From: Cellulomonas sp. NS3
GTDB lineage: Bacteria > Actinomycetota > Actinomycetes > Actinomycetales > Cellulomonadaceae
Direction of reading: 5' to 3'
NCBI RefSeq assembly: GCF_024757985.1
Contig: NZ_CP103289.1
Location: forward strand, 3,224,001-3,288,000
Length of the DNA stretch: 64,000 nt
Positions within the stretch are counted from its first letter, which is position 1, and every line of letters begins with the position of its first letter. This document shows, piece after piece, positions 1 through 9,296 of this stretch. Under the pieces are notes generated by a model. The model worked only from the letters and a program-made list of their open reading frames with translations, searched no databases and was not told the origin of the DNA. The translations under genes were made by a program, and so were the position numbers.

Positions 1-986
1 AGCTCGCGCAGCGAGAGCGCGAGCCCCACGAGGTTGTCGGGCGCCCCGAGCTGGTCCGACGCGGTCAGCGAGCGGGTCGCCGCGTCGAGGAACCCGTAGA
101 CGCTCCGCGGGCTCGTCAGCACCTCGGCGGAGAGGACCTTGCGGGTCATCGCGCCGACGAACTTCTGCTGGCGCGGGATGCGCTGGGTGTCGGAGTTGTC
201 GGACCCGGTGACGTACCGCGCGCGCACGTAGTCGAGCGCCTGCTGCCCCGCGAGATCGTGCCAGCCGGCCGCGAGGTCGAGCTCGGTGTTCCCCTTGGTG
301 TCGCGGATCGCGCGCGGCACGCACACGCGCACCCCGCCGATCGCGTCGACCATCCCCTGGAAGCCCGCGAAGTCGACGAGGAGGAACTCGGACATCGTGA
401 GCCCCGTGTTCTCCGCGATCGTCGAGAGCGTGCACGCGGCCGCGAGCCCGACGTCGCCGGTGTCCGCGCCGGTCGCGAACGCGGAGTTGAACTTGTCGGT
501 GCGCGGCCGGGACATCGGCCCGTCGGGGTCGCGGTCGAGGTGGCACGCCGGGATCCGCACGTAGGAGTCGCGCGGGATCGACACGACCTCGACCCGGGTC
601 CGGTCCGCGGAGACCTGCACGATCATCGTCGTGTCCGAGCGCATCCCGTCGTCCGCCCCACCGATGTCCGCGTTGACGCCGCTGCGGTCGTCGGACCCCA
701 TCGCGACGAACCGCACCGGCTGCCCCGCCCAGGAGTCGCCCGGCGGGGGCGGCTCGGTCGGGCTCGCCGACGGGGCGGCGACCAGGTGGGAGATGTCCTC
801 GACGCGCTCGACGTTGCCGTTGAGCCGCACGGCGGCCAGCGCGGCCGCCGACCCCCCGAACGCCAGCACGGCGACGGTCACGAGCGCCACGACGCGCCCG
901 ACGGGCACACGCTGGCCGTGCGACGCCGCGTGGCGGGGAGGGGCGGGGGGTGCGCCCTGCGGCGCTGCTCGACGTGCTCGGCTCAC
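1..986 (-). CDS. LytR-CpsA-Psr (LCP) family cell-envelope protein, C-terminus cut by window edge
   Basis: About 328 residues are visible; the gene runs off the left edge. The order is a short Arg/Ala-rich cytoplasmic tail, one membrane segment (about residues 28-48, VVALVTVAVLAFGGSAAALA), a short linker, then an extracellular LCP domain. The domain shows FVAMGSDDRSG near residue 90, MRSDTTMIVQV with VVSIPRDSYVRIP about 20 residues later, and VRARYVTGSDNSDTQRIPRQ further on, which are the usual LCP phosphate/lipid-binding stretches. LCP proteins attach undecaprenyl-linked glycopolymers to peptidoglycan at the outer face of the membrane. The GTG start (984-986) has no Shine-Dalgarno, but TACGGT lies six bases upstream, so the message is probably leaderless. 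Which polymer is attached cannot be told from this window. Confidence 0.9.
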   Translation of the reverse strand, partial: MSRARRAAPQGAPPAPPRHAASHGQRVPVGRVVALVTVAVLAFGGSAAALAAVRLNGNVERVEDISHLVAAPSASPTEPPPPGDSWAGQPVRFVAMGSDDRSGVNADIGGADDGMRSDTTMIVQVSADRTRVEVVSIPRDSYVRIPACHLDRDPDGPMSRPRTDKFNSAFATGADTGDVGLAAACTLSTIAENTGLTMSEFLLVDFAGFQGMVDAIGGVRVCVPRAIRDTKGNTELDLAAGWHDLAGQQALDYVRARYVTGSDNSDTQRIPRQQKFVGAMTRKVLSAEVLTSPRSVYGFLDAATRSLTASDQLGAPDNLVGLALSLRE

Positions 987-992
987 CCCGAC

Positions 993-998
993 ACCGTA
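993..998 (-). promoter_or_regulatory. -10 element of a leaderless promoter for the LCP gene
   Basis: TACGGT on the minus strand, followed by six bases and the GTG start codon, places the transcription start at or next to the start codon. Confidence 0.5.
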
Positions 999-1107
999 GG
1001 GAGTCCGAGCACGTGCGCGGGGCCGCAGCGGGTGGGAGATCGGTGCAGATGACGTGCACGTGCCCCGCTCGGGCCGCGGGCGCGCCGCCCCTCGCCCCGG
1101 CCCGGCG

Positions 1108-2175
1108 TCACGGGACGCGCGCGGTCCACTCCGGCGTCCCGAACCGCGTCTCGACGAGGTGCGCGGCGCGCTCGAGCTCGGCGTCCGTGAGCGCGCCGTC
1201 GACGGTCCGGTAGCGCGACCGGAAGTGGGCCTCGAACGCCGCGATCACGTCGGCCCGCGGCATCCCGGTCTGGGACCGCACGGGGTCGACGCGCTTGTTC
1301 GCGCTCGTCGTCCCCTTGTCGGAGAGCTTCTCGCGCCCGATGCGCAGGACCTCGAGCATCTTGTCCGCGTCGATGTCGTACGCCATCGTCACGTGGTGCA
1401 GGACGGCTCCGCCCGCAAGGCGCTTCTGCGCGGCGCCGGCGATCTTGCCCGCGGGCGAGGCGATGTCGTTGAGCCCCGCGTACGACGCCTGCACCCCGAC
1501 GTCGGCGAGCGCGCCGAGGACCCAGTCGTCCAGGAACGCGTACGACTGCTCGTACGAGAGCCCGTCGACCAGCGAGGCGGGCACCACGAGCGAGAACGTG
1601 ATGCAGTTGCCCGCCTCCATGAACATCGCTCCGCCGCCCGAGACGCGGCGCACGACCGTGATGCCGTGCCGCTCGGCGGCCTCCGCGTCGACCTCGTTGC
1701 GCAGCGACTGGAACGAGCCGATGACGACGGCGGGCTCCACCCAGTCCCAGAACCGCAGCGTCGGCCCGCGCCGGCCCGCGGCGAGCTCCTCGGCGAGGAC
1801 CTGGTCGAGCGCGCAGTGCAGCGCGGGGTGCTGCGGGGGCATCCGCAGCAGCTCGAACGTGTGGTCGTGCCAGCTCGTGGCGTGGCCGAGGGCGCGGCGG
1901 ACCGCGATCGCCACGGACTCCGTCGTGAAGCCGACGAGCATCACGTCCGGACCGAGCGCGCCCTCGATCGCCGCGGCGAGCTCCGCGACCGAGGCCGTCG
2001 CCGGCCGGCCGCGCAGCGCACCGCCGAGCCGGTCGAGCGCGTCGTCGGGCTCGAGGAAGAAGTCCCCGCTGACCCGGACGTCCGCGAGGGTCCCGTCGAC
2101 CACCGTCACGTCGGCCGCGACGAGCTTGCCGCCGGGCACCTTGTACTCGCCCCGCAGGACCGTCTCGTCACTCAC
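1108..2175 (-). CDS. lplA: Lipoate--protein ligase A family protein, swapped domain order
   Basis: This 355-residue protein would ligate lipoate to the lipoyl domains of 2-oxoacid dehydrogenases or GcvH in the cytoplasm. The catalytic domain begins near residue 95 and carries RRVSGGGAMF (about 176-185) and NDIASPAGKIAGAAQKR (about 237-253) with the lysine expected to bind lipoyl-AMP. The first about 80 residues (GEYKVPGGKLVAADV, then VSGDFFLEPDDAL) resemble the small accessory domain that sits at the C-terminus of E. coli LplA, so the domains look to be in reverse order. The GTG start lies six bases after a TAGGGT hexamer (leaderless). It could be an octanoyl/lipoyl transferase acting in a relay rather than an ATP-dependent ligase; the sequence does not settle this. 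Confidence 0.87.
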   Translation of the reverse strand: MSDETVLRGEYKVPGGKLVAADVTVVDGTLADVRVSGDFFLEPDDALDRLGGALRGRPATASVAELAAAIEGALGPDVMLVGFTTESVAIAVRRALGHATSWHDHTFELLRMPPQHPALHCALDQVLAEELAAGRRGPTLRFWDWVEPAVVIGSFQSLRNEVDAEAAERHGITVVRRVSGGGAMFMEAGNCITFSLVVPASLVDGLSYEQSYAFLDDWVLGALADVGVQASYAGLNDIASPAGKIAGAAQKRLAGGAVLHHVTMAYDIDADKMLEVLRIGREKLSDKGTTSANKRVDPVRSQTGMPRADVIAAFEAHFRSRYRTVDGALTDAELERAAHLVETRFGTPEWTARVP

Positions 2176-2181
2176 CCCGTC

Positions 2182-2187
2182 ACCCTA
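2182..2187 (-). promoter_or_regulatory. -10 element of a leaderless promoter for the lipoate ligase
   Basis: TAGGGT on the minus strand is separated by exactly six bases (GACGGG) from the GTG start at 2175, and there is no ribosome binding site. Confidence 0.5.
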
Positions 2188-2216
2188 CGGCGCGTCCGGG
2201 CGGCGCCCGCCGCCGG

Positions 2217-3032
2217 TCACTGCAGCGCGGCGGCCGCCTCGGACGCGCGTCGCTGCACGAGCGTGTCGAGCGCCGCGCCCTCCCCGAGCCGGTCCACGAG
2301 CTCCTCGCGACCGGCCCCGCCCAGCACCTCGGCGTTCCACGTGACGATCGCGTTGCCCACGAGCAGGTGCCCGCGGTAGCCGGGGACCGTCGTTCCCTCG
2401 GCGGTGTGCTCGATCTCCTGCCAGAGCGACGGGAACCGGCCCTGCGCCTCCGTGGCCGGCTCCCCGGTCCAGGACGCCCCGTCGACCCCCTGGTTGACCT
2501 GCCGGTACTCCGGGCACGAGTCGACGGTCGCGACGAGCGTGCGGAAGGCGTCGGCCGCGGCACCCTCGTCGGCGACGACGACGACCTCCTGCCGCACACG
2601 CACGGACAGACCGTCCCAGCCCCGGACGTCGTAGACCTCCGGGGCCGCGCTCACCACGGTCCGCGCGACCGCGCAGCGCTCGGGCTCGACGCGTGACCCC
2701 TCGGGGATCCCCCACGCCCACGGGAGCACCGGCCACGCGGACAGCGGGTCGTCGCCCGGCAGGGCCTCCTCGAGCTCCTCGCGCTCGAGCAGCAGGGCGG
2801 TCGCCGACGTGGCGTCGAACCGGGGCGCCCGGACCGTCGGCAGGACCGTCGGCGCTGCCGTCGTCGACCCGGCGCTCACCGACGGCGACGGGAAGGGCAG
2901 CGGCCCGGCCGAGGCCCAGGGGCGCGCCGCGACACCCGACGCAGCCGCGAGCACGAGCAGCACGCCCACGACCCACCAGGGCCACCGGCGGGCGCGCCGG
3001 TGCGGCGGGGCCGCCGCGACGTCGACGGGCAC
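2217..3032 (-). CDS. Single-TM exported protein with PknH-like sensor domain
   Basis: 271 residues: an Arg-rich start, one membrane segment (about 19-36, WWVVGVLLVLAAASGVAA), a Pro/Ser/Thr-rich linker, then an extracellular domain of about 200 residues. The domain has spaced cysteines (PERCAVAR and VDSCPEYRQV) and a VVVVADEGAAADAFRTLVATVDSCP stretch typical of the PknH C-terminal sensor fold, here without a kinase domain. Such domains are thought to bind ligands outside the cell, but none is known for this protein. The GTG start is preceded by CAGGAGCG at suitable spacing. It is followed by the lipoate ligase 41 bases downstream, with which it is probably not co-transcribed because that gene has its own -10 hexamer. 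Confidence 0.75.
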   Translation of the reverse strand: MPVDVAAAPPHRRARRWPWWVVGVLLVLAAASGVAARPWASAGPLPFPSPSVSAGSTTAAPTVLPTVRAPRFDATSATALLLEREELEEALPGDDPLSAWPVLPWAWGIPEGSRVEPERCAVARTVVSAAPEVYDVRGWDGLSVRVRQEVVVVADEGAAADAFRTLVATVDSCPEYRQVNQGVDGASWTGEPATEAQGRFPSLWQEIEHTAEGTTVPGYRGHLLVGNAIVTWNAEVLGGAGREELVDRLGEGAALDTLVQRRASEAAAALQ

Positions 3033-3159
3033 GAGGCGCTCCTGCGGACGAGGGATGAGACTCCCTTGACCTTACGCTGACCGAGCGGTCGGCCGCAGGA
3101 CCGGACCACGCAGCGCTCCCCCACGCGCCGCGGACCGGCCCGGCGACGACCGGGTGACG

Positions 3160-4791
3160 TCAGCTCGGGTCGACGCCGTGGTGGTACAGGCCCCAGATCG
3201 CGGAGTCGGTGAGCGCCTCCCACGACGCCTCGAGCAGGTTCGGGCCCACGCCCACGGTGCTCCACGACGTCTGGCCGTCGGTCGACTCGATGAGCACGCG
3301 CGTGACCGCGTCGGTGCCGTGCATCGCGTCGAGGATGCGGACCTTGAAGTCGATGAGCTCGAACGACTCGAGCACCGGGTAGACGCGCACGAGCGCCTGC
3401 CGGAGCGCGTGGTCGAGCGCGTTGACGGGCCCGTTGCCCTCGCCGGTCGAGACGATGCGCTCGCCGCCCGCGTGCAGCTTGACGGTCGCCTCGGCCGTCG
3501 CCGGCACCCCGCGCCCGCCGGCCCGCTCGACGATCGCGCGCCAGCTCTCGACGCGGAAGTACCCGGGCCGCCCGCCGTGGAGCTCCTCGACGAGCAGGAG
3601 CTCGAACGACGCGTCGGCCGCGTCGTACGTGTACCCCTGCGCCTCGGCGTCCTTGACCCGCTTGGTCACGCGCGCGAGGAGCTCGCCCTGGCCGGCGAGG
3701 TCGAAGCCGAGCTCGCGCCCCTTGAGCTCGATCGCCGCGCGGCCGGCCATGTCGGAGATGAGCATCCGCATGTCGTTGCCCACCCGGCGCGGGTCGATGT
3801 GCTGGTACAGGTCGGGGTCGACCTTGATCGCGCTCGCGTGCAGGCCGCCCTTGTGCGCGAACGCGCTCGCGCCGACGTACGGCTGGCGGGCGAACGGCGC
3901 GATGTTCGTGATCTCGCTGATGGCGTGCGCGATCCGGGTCATCTCGGCCAGGCCACCCTCGCCCTCCCCGTTGCTCGCGAGCAGGGTGCGGCCCTGCTTG
4001 AGCTCGAGGTTCGCGACGACCGCGAGCAGGTCCGCGTTGCCCGTGCGCTCGCCGTAGCCGTTGACCGTGCCCTGGACGTGCTCGCAGCCTGCACCCACCG
4101 CCGCGATCGAGTTCGCGACCGCGCACCCCGAGTCGTTGTGCGCGTGGATGCCGAGGATCGCGTCGGGCCCCACGGCCGCGCGCACCTCGGCGACGATCTC
4201 GGCGACCCAGTCGGGCAGCATCCCGCCGTTGGTGTCGCAGAGCGTGACGACCTCGGCGCCGGCCTCGAACGCGCGGACCGCGGCGGACAGCGCGTAGTCC
4301 CGGTCGAAGCGGAACCCGTCGAAGAAGTGCTCGGCGTCCACCACGACCCGCCGCCCCTCGCGCACGAGCAGCGCGACGGTGTCGCCGATCATCGCGAGGT
4401 TCTCCTCGCCCGTCGTGCGCAGCGCGCGCTCGACGTGCCGCAGGTCGCTCTTCGCGACGAGCGTCACCACGGGGGCCTGCGAGTCGATGAGCGCGCGCAC
4501 CTGCGCGTCGTCCTCCGCCCGGACCCCGGGCTTGCGCGTCGACCCGAACGCCGCGAGCACGGCGTGCTTCAGGTCGAGCTCGGTGCGCGCACGGGCGAAG
4601 AACTCGGTGTCCTTCGGGATCGCGCCCGGCCAGCCACCCTCGATGAACCCGACCCCCAGCTCGTCGAGCAGCGGGGCGATCGCGAGCTTGTCCGCGACGG
4701 AGAGGTTCATGCCCTCCTGCTGCGCGCCGTCGCGCAGGGTCGTGTCGTAGACGTGGAACGGGCGCGCGCCCTCGGCGGTGGGGTGGGTCAC
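3160..4791 (-). CDS. cimA: Citramalate synthase
   Basis: 543 residues. It condenses pyruvate and acetyl-CoA to (R)-citramalate, the entry to the threonine-independent route to 2-oxobutanoate and isoleucine. The N-terminal HMGL-like TIM barrel opens with VYDTTLRDGAQQEGMNLSV (about residues 14-32) and GVGFIEGGWPGAIPKD, which separates CimA from 2-isopropylmalate synthase. HAHNDSGCAVANS carries the metal-binding histidines. The C-terminal third (from about 395) is a LeuA-type dimerisation/feedback domain. The GTG start has GGAGAGAG upstream. The gene lies downstream of ilvE with a leader-peptide attenuator between them, so expression is probably set by branched-chain aminoacyl-tRNA charging. Confidence 0.95.
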   Translation of the reverse strand: MTHPTAEGARPFHVYDTTLRDGAQQEGMNLSVADKLAIAPLLDELGVGFIEGGWPGAIPKDTEFFARARTELDLKHAVLAAFGSTRKPGVRAEDDAQVRALIDSQAPVVTLVAKSDLRHVERALRTTGEENLAMIGDTVALLVREGRRVVVDAEHFFDGFRFDRDYALSAAVRAFEAGAEVVTLCDTNGGMLPDWVAEIVAEVRAAVGPDAILGIHAHNDSGCAVANSIAAVGAGCEHVQGTVNGYGERTGNADLLAVVANLELKQGRTLLASNGEGEGGLAEMTRIAHAISEITNIAPFARQPYVGASAFAHKGGLHASAIKVDPDLYQHIDPRRVGNDMRMLISDMAGRAAIELKGRELGFDLAGQGELLARVTKRVKDAEAQGYTYDAADASFELLLVEELHGGRPGYFRVESWRAIVERAGGRGVPATAEATVKLHAGGERIVSTGEGNGPVNALDHALRQALVRVYPVLESFELIDFKVRILDAMHGTDAVTRVLIESTDGQTSWSTVGVGPNLLEASWEALTDSAIWGLYHHGVDPS

Positions 4792-4939
4792 GATCGGCTC
4801 TCTCCGTGCGGTCGGTCGGACGTGCGTCGATCTCGGGGTCCCGGCCGCGGCCGGGGGTCCCGCCGGCGGGGTGCTGCCGGCCTGTCGTGCCAGTGCGATC
4901 GACGGGGTGCCGGGCGGAGGTGGTGCCCGACAACAAAAA

Positions 4940-4963
4940 GACCCCCCGAGGATGCGGGAGGTC
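4940..4963 (-). terminator. Attenuator terminator before cimA
   Basis: On the minus strand, GACCTCCC (loop GCATCCTC) GGGGGGTC forms an 8-bp stem with one G-U pair, followed at once by TTTTTGTTG. This is a classic intrinsic terminator and sits inside the 5' leader of cimA, about 150 bases before its start. A second hairpin lies immediately upstream (4966-4989). Confidence 0.85.
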
Positions 4964-4965
4964 GG

Positions 4966-4989
4966 CGCGTCTGCGGGTGGGCAGACGCG
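4966..4989 (-). promoter_or_regulatory. Pause or anti-antiterminator hairpin of the cimA attenuator
   Basis: CGCGTCTGC and GCAGACGCG form a perfect 9-bp stem with a 6-base loop. It begins directly after the leader-peptide stop codon and ends two bases before the terminator stem. A ribosome stalled on the Leu/Ile/Val codons would cover or disturb this element. No clear antiterminator partner for the terminator stem was found by eye, so the switching mechanism is inferred from position. Confidence 0.6.
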
Positions 4990-5031
4990 CTACACGATGA
5001 TGAGGCTGAGCTGTGTCACGCGCCACATCAT
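4990..5031 (-). CDS. Leader peptide MMWRVTQLSLIIV of the cimA attenuator
   Basis: The 13-codon reading frame encodes MMWRVTQLSLIIV and ends in TAG. Five of its last six residues are Leu, Leu, Ile, Ile and Val, the three branched-chain amino acids. The stop codon abuts a 9-bp hairpin, then a terminator with a U-tract, then cimA. This is the arrangement of ribosome-mediated transcription attenuation. The start is uncertain: ATG at 5031 or 5028 lacks a good ribosome binding site, while GTG at 5019 lies seven bases after CATGAT and could be leaderless. The stalling codons are included in every case. Confidence 0.82.
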   Translation of the reverse strand: MMWRVTQLSLIIV

Positions 5032-5137
5032 GCCACAGGGCCCCGGCGGGCCCTCCTCCCTCTCGCCCGCTGGACACCGGCGCCGCCGCGGGCTCCGCGG
5101 CCGCCGTCGAGGGGCGGCCGCGGGCACCCGTGAGCGG

Positions 5138-6250
5138 TCAGACCAGGCGGTGCAGCCAGCCGTGCCGGTCCTCGGCGCGGCCGTACTGGATGTCCGTGAG
5201 CTCGGTGCGGATGCGCGTGGTGAGCGCGCCCGGCTGGCCGTCGGCCACGGTGTGCTCCCAGCCGCGCCCCGCGAGCCGGCCGATCGGCGTGATCACCGCG
5301 GCCGTGCCGCACGCGAAGACCTCGGTGATCGAGCCGTCGGCGAGCCCGGTGAGCACCTCGGCGAGCGGGATGCGGCGCTCCTCGACGTCGTGGCCCGCGT
5401 CGCGCGCGAGCTGCAGGATCGACGAGCGCGTGACGCCCTCGAGGATCGAGCCCGAGAGCTCGGGCGTCGCGACCGTGCCGTCGGCGCGGACGACGAACAC
5501 GTTCATCCCGCCGAGCTCCTCGAGCAGGGTGTTCGTCGCGGCGTCGAGGAAGCACACCTGGTCGTATCCGTTCGCGGCGGCCTGCCGCTGCGGCAGGAGG
5601 CTCGCGGCGTAGTTGCCGCCGCACTTCGCGTCACCGGTCCCCCCGGGGCCTGCCCGGTGGAACTCGTCGTCGACCCAGATCGACACCGGCTTGACCCCGC
5701 CCGCGAAGTAGGGGCCCACGGGCGAGGCGATCACGAGGAACTCGGCCTCGAGCGTCGGGCGGACGCCGAGGAACGCCTCGGACGCGTACATGAACGGACG
5801 CAGGTAGAGGCTCGCCTCGTCGCCCGTCGGGACCCACGCGCGGTCGGTCGCCACGAGCGCGGTGATCGCACCGAGGAAGTCCGCCTCGGAGAGCACCGGG
5901 AGCGCGAGTCGGTGCGCCGAGCGGGCGAGCCGCGCGGCGTTGGCCCACGGGCGGAACGTCCAGACCGACCCGTCGGCGTGCGGGTACGCCTTGAGGCCCT
6001 CGAAGATCTCCTGGCCGTAGTGCAGGACCGCGGTCGCCGGGTCGAGCTGGAGCGGGCCGTACGGCTCGACGCGGCGGTCGCGCCAGCCGGTGCCGTCCGA
6101 CCACGAGACGCGCGCCATGTGGTCGGTGAAGACGGTCCCGAACTTCGGCGCCGCGGTCAGCGCGTCGCGCTCCGCGTCGGGGGTCGGGGTGTCCGTCGGG
6201 CGGATCTCGAACGTCGGCAGCTCGGTCGACGGGGACGTGTCGGTGCTCAT
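5138..6250 (-). CDS. ilvE: Branched-chain amino acid aminotransferase
   Basis: 370 residues, class IV PLP-dependent aminotransferase. It catalyses the last step of Leu, Ile and Val synthesis and the first step of their breakdown, with 2-oxoglutarate/glutamate as partner. GDAKCGGNYAASLLPQ carries the PLP lysine; LHYGQEIFEGLKAYPHADG and ELGGMNVFVV match the family, as do the conserved TRSSILQLARD and EVFACGTAAVITPIG near the C-terminus. I chose ATG at 6250 because GAAAGG lies eight bases upstream; an in-frame GTG at 6265 would add five residues. It follows leuB by 111 bases and precedes the cimA leader by about 105. Confidence 0.95.
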   Translation of the reverse strand: MSTDTSPSTELPTFEIRPTDTPTPDAERDALTAAPKFGTVFTDHMARVSWSDGTGWRDRRVEPYGPLQLDPATAVLHYGQEIFEGLKAYPHADGSVWTFRPWANAARLARSAHRLALPVLSEADFLGAITALVATDRAWVPTGDEASLYLRPFMYASEAFLGVRPTLEAEFLVIASPVGPYFAGGVKPVSIWVDDEFHRAGPGGTGDAKCGGNYAASLLPQRQAAANGYDQVCFLDAATNTLLEELGGMNVFVVRADGTVATPELSGSILEGVTRSSILQLARDAGHDVEERRIPLAEVLTGLADGSITEVFACGTAAVITPIGRLAGRGWEHTVADGQPGALTTRIRTELTDIQYGRAEDRHGWLHRLV

Positions 6251-6361
6251 GAGGGGGCCTTTCACCTGGGACGGTTCTGACGGTACCGGGTGAGACGGCC
6301 GGGTGGTCGGGGGGACGTGCGCCGCGCGTCGGCCCGCTGCGGGGAGCGGGCCGTGCGCGGG

Positions 6362-7411
6362 TCAGCCGCTGATGCGCGCGGCGAGGTCCTTGCCCACCTC
6401 GGCCGTCGACCGTACTCGCCCGAGCGAGCCGCGCTCGGCCAGGTCGGCGGCGACGGCGCGCTCGACGGACGCCGCGGCGTCGGTCAGTCCGAGGTGGTCG
6501 AGGAGCATCGCGACGGACAGGACCGTCGCGGTCGGGTCTGCCTTGCCCTGGCCCGCGATGTCCGGTGCGGAGCCGTGCACCGGCTCGAACATGCTCGGCG
6601 CGGTGCGGTCGGGGTTGATGTTCGCGGACGCCGCGAGGCCGATGCCGCCCGTGATCGCCGCGGCGAGGTCCGTGAGGATGTCGCCGAACAGGTTGTCGGT
6701 CACGATGACGTCGAAGCGCGACGGGTTCGTGACGAGGAAGATCGTCGCGGCGTCGACGTGCAGGTAGTCGACCGTGACGTCGGGGAACTCGGCGTTGACC
6801 GCGTCGACCGTGCGGCGCCACAGGTGGCCCGCGTGGACCAGCACGTTGTGCTTGTGCACGAGGGTGAGCTTCTTGCGCGGGCGCGCCGCGGCGCGGGCGA
6901 ACGCGTCGCGCACGACCCGCTCGACGCCGAACGCGGTGTTGACGCTGACCTCGTTGGCGACCTCGGCCGGCGTGCCGACGCGGATCGCGCCGCCGTTGCC
7001 GACGTACGGGCCCTCGGTGCCCTCGCGGACGACGACGAAGTCGACCTCGCCGGGGTTCGCGAGCGGCGAGGTCACGCCCGGGTACAGCCGTCCGGGGCGC
7101 AGGTTGACGTAGTGGTCGAGCGCGAAGCGCAGCTTGAGCAGCAGCCCCCGCTCGAGGACGCCTGAGGGGACCTGCGGGTCGCCGATCGCGCCGAGCAGGA
7201 TCGCCTCGTGGCCGCGGATCGCCTCGAGGTCGGCGTCCGTGAGCGTCTCGCCGGTCGCGTGCCAGCGGCGGGCGCCGAGGTCGAAGTCGGTGGTGCGCAC
7301 GGTCACGTCGCTGCCCGAGAGCGCCGCGTCGAGGGCCAGCAGGCCCTGCTCGACGACCTCGGTCCCGATGCCGTCGCCTGCGATCACTGCCAGCTCGATG
7401 GTGCGCGTCAT
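6362..7411 (-). CDS. leuB: 3-isopropylmalate dehydrogenase
   Basis: 349 residues. It oxidises and decarboxylates 3-isopropylmalate with NAD+ in leucine synthesis. Family marks are [16 protein letters not shown] at the start, [20 protein letters not shown] with the substrate-binding arginines, the catalytic lysine and aspartates in [20 protein letters not shown], and [21 protein letters not shown] near the C-terminus. The length and [10 protein letters not shown] motif fit the actinobacterial short type. The ATG start lies six bases after TAGGGT without a ribosome binding site, so the gene has its own leaderless promoter rather than depending on ilvBNC upstream, which ends at a strong hairpin. 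Confidence 0.95.
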   Translation of the reverse strand: MTRTIELAVIAGDGIGTEVVEQGLLALDAALSGSDVTVRTTDFDLGARRWHATGETLTDADLEAIRGHEAILLGAIGDPQVPSGVLERGLLLKLRFALDHYVNLRPGRLYPGVTSPLANPGEVDFVVVREGTEGPYVGNGGAIRVGTPAEVANEVSVNTAFGVERVVRDAFARAAARPRKKLTLVHKHNVLVHAGHLWRRTVDAVNAEFPDVTVDYLHVDAATIFLVTNPSRFDVIVTDNLFGDILTDLAAAITGGIGLAASANINPDRTAPSMFEPVHGSAPDIAGQGKADPTATVLSVAMLLDHLGLTDAAASVERAVAADLAERGSLGRVRSTAEVGKDLAARISG

Positions 7412-7417
7412 GCGGCC

Positions 7418-7423
7418 ACCCTA
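7418..7423 (-). promoter_or_regulatory. -10 element of a leaderless promoter for leuB
   Basis: TAGGGT, then six bases (GGCCGC), then the leuB ATG. It lies downstream of the terminator hairpin that ends ilvBNC. Confidence 0.5.
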
Positions 7424-7470
7424 GCGGCGCGTCCCACGTGCCGGGACGCACATCTCACGGTCTGACACAC

Positions 7471-7509
7471 GCCGAGGGCGGCGCCCCGGTGCGGGACGCC
7501 GCCCTCGGC
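7471..7509 (-). terminator. Terminator hairpin after ilvC
   Basis: GCCGAGGGCGGCG and CGCCGCCCTCGGC form a perfect 13-bp stem around a 13-base loop, 78 bases past the ilvC stop. It has no U-tract, as is common in high-GC actinobacteria. It separates ilvBNC from the leuB promoter. Confidence 0.75.
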
Positions 7510-7586
7510 GGACGTGCGGTGCGCCGGGCCGCGCGGGCGTGCAGCCTGCGGGCCGGGCGGGTGGAGCGGCCGGTCGGCGCGTCGGG

Positions 7587-9220
<1,634 letters not shown>

Positions 9221-9296
9221 GCTGCACCTTCTCCAGAGGTCGACGGGGACGGGACGGGGGCCGGCGTGCGCGGGCCGCTGCGGGCGGGGCCGGGCA

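Noticed and set aside
2876-5077. A 733-codon frame overlapping cimA in another frame of the minus strand
   Set aside because: Arg/Ala-rich shadow frame of cimA; the cimA frame contains the catalytic motifs.
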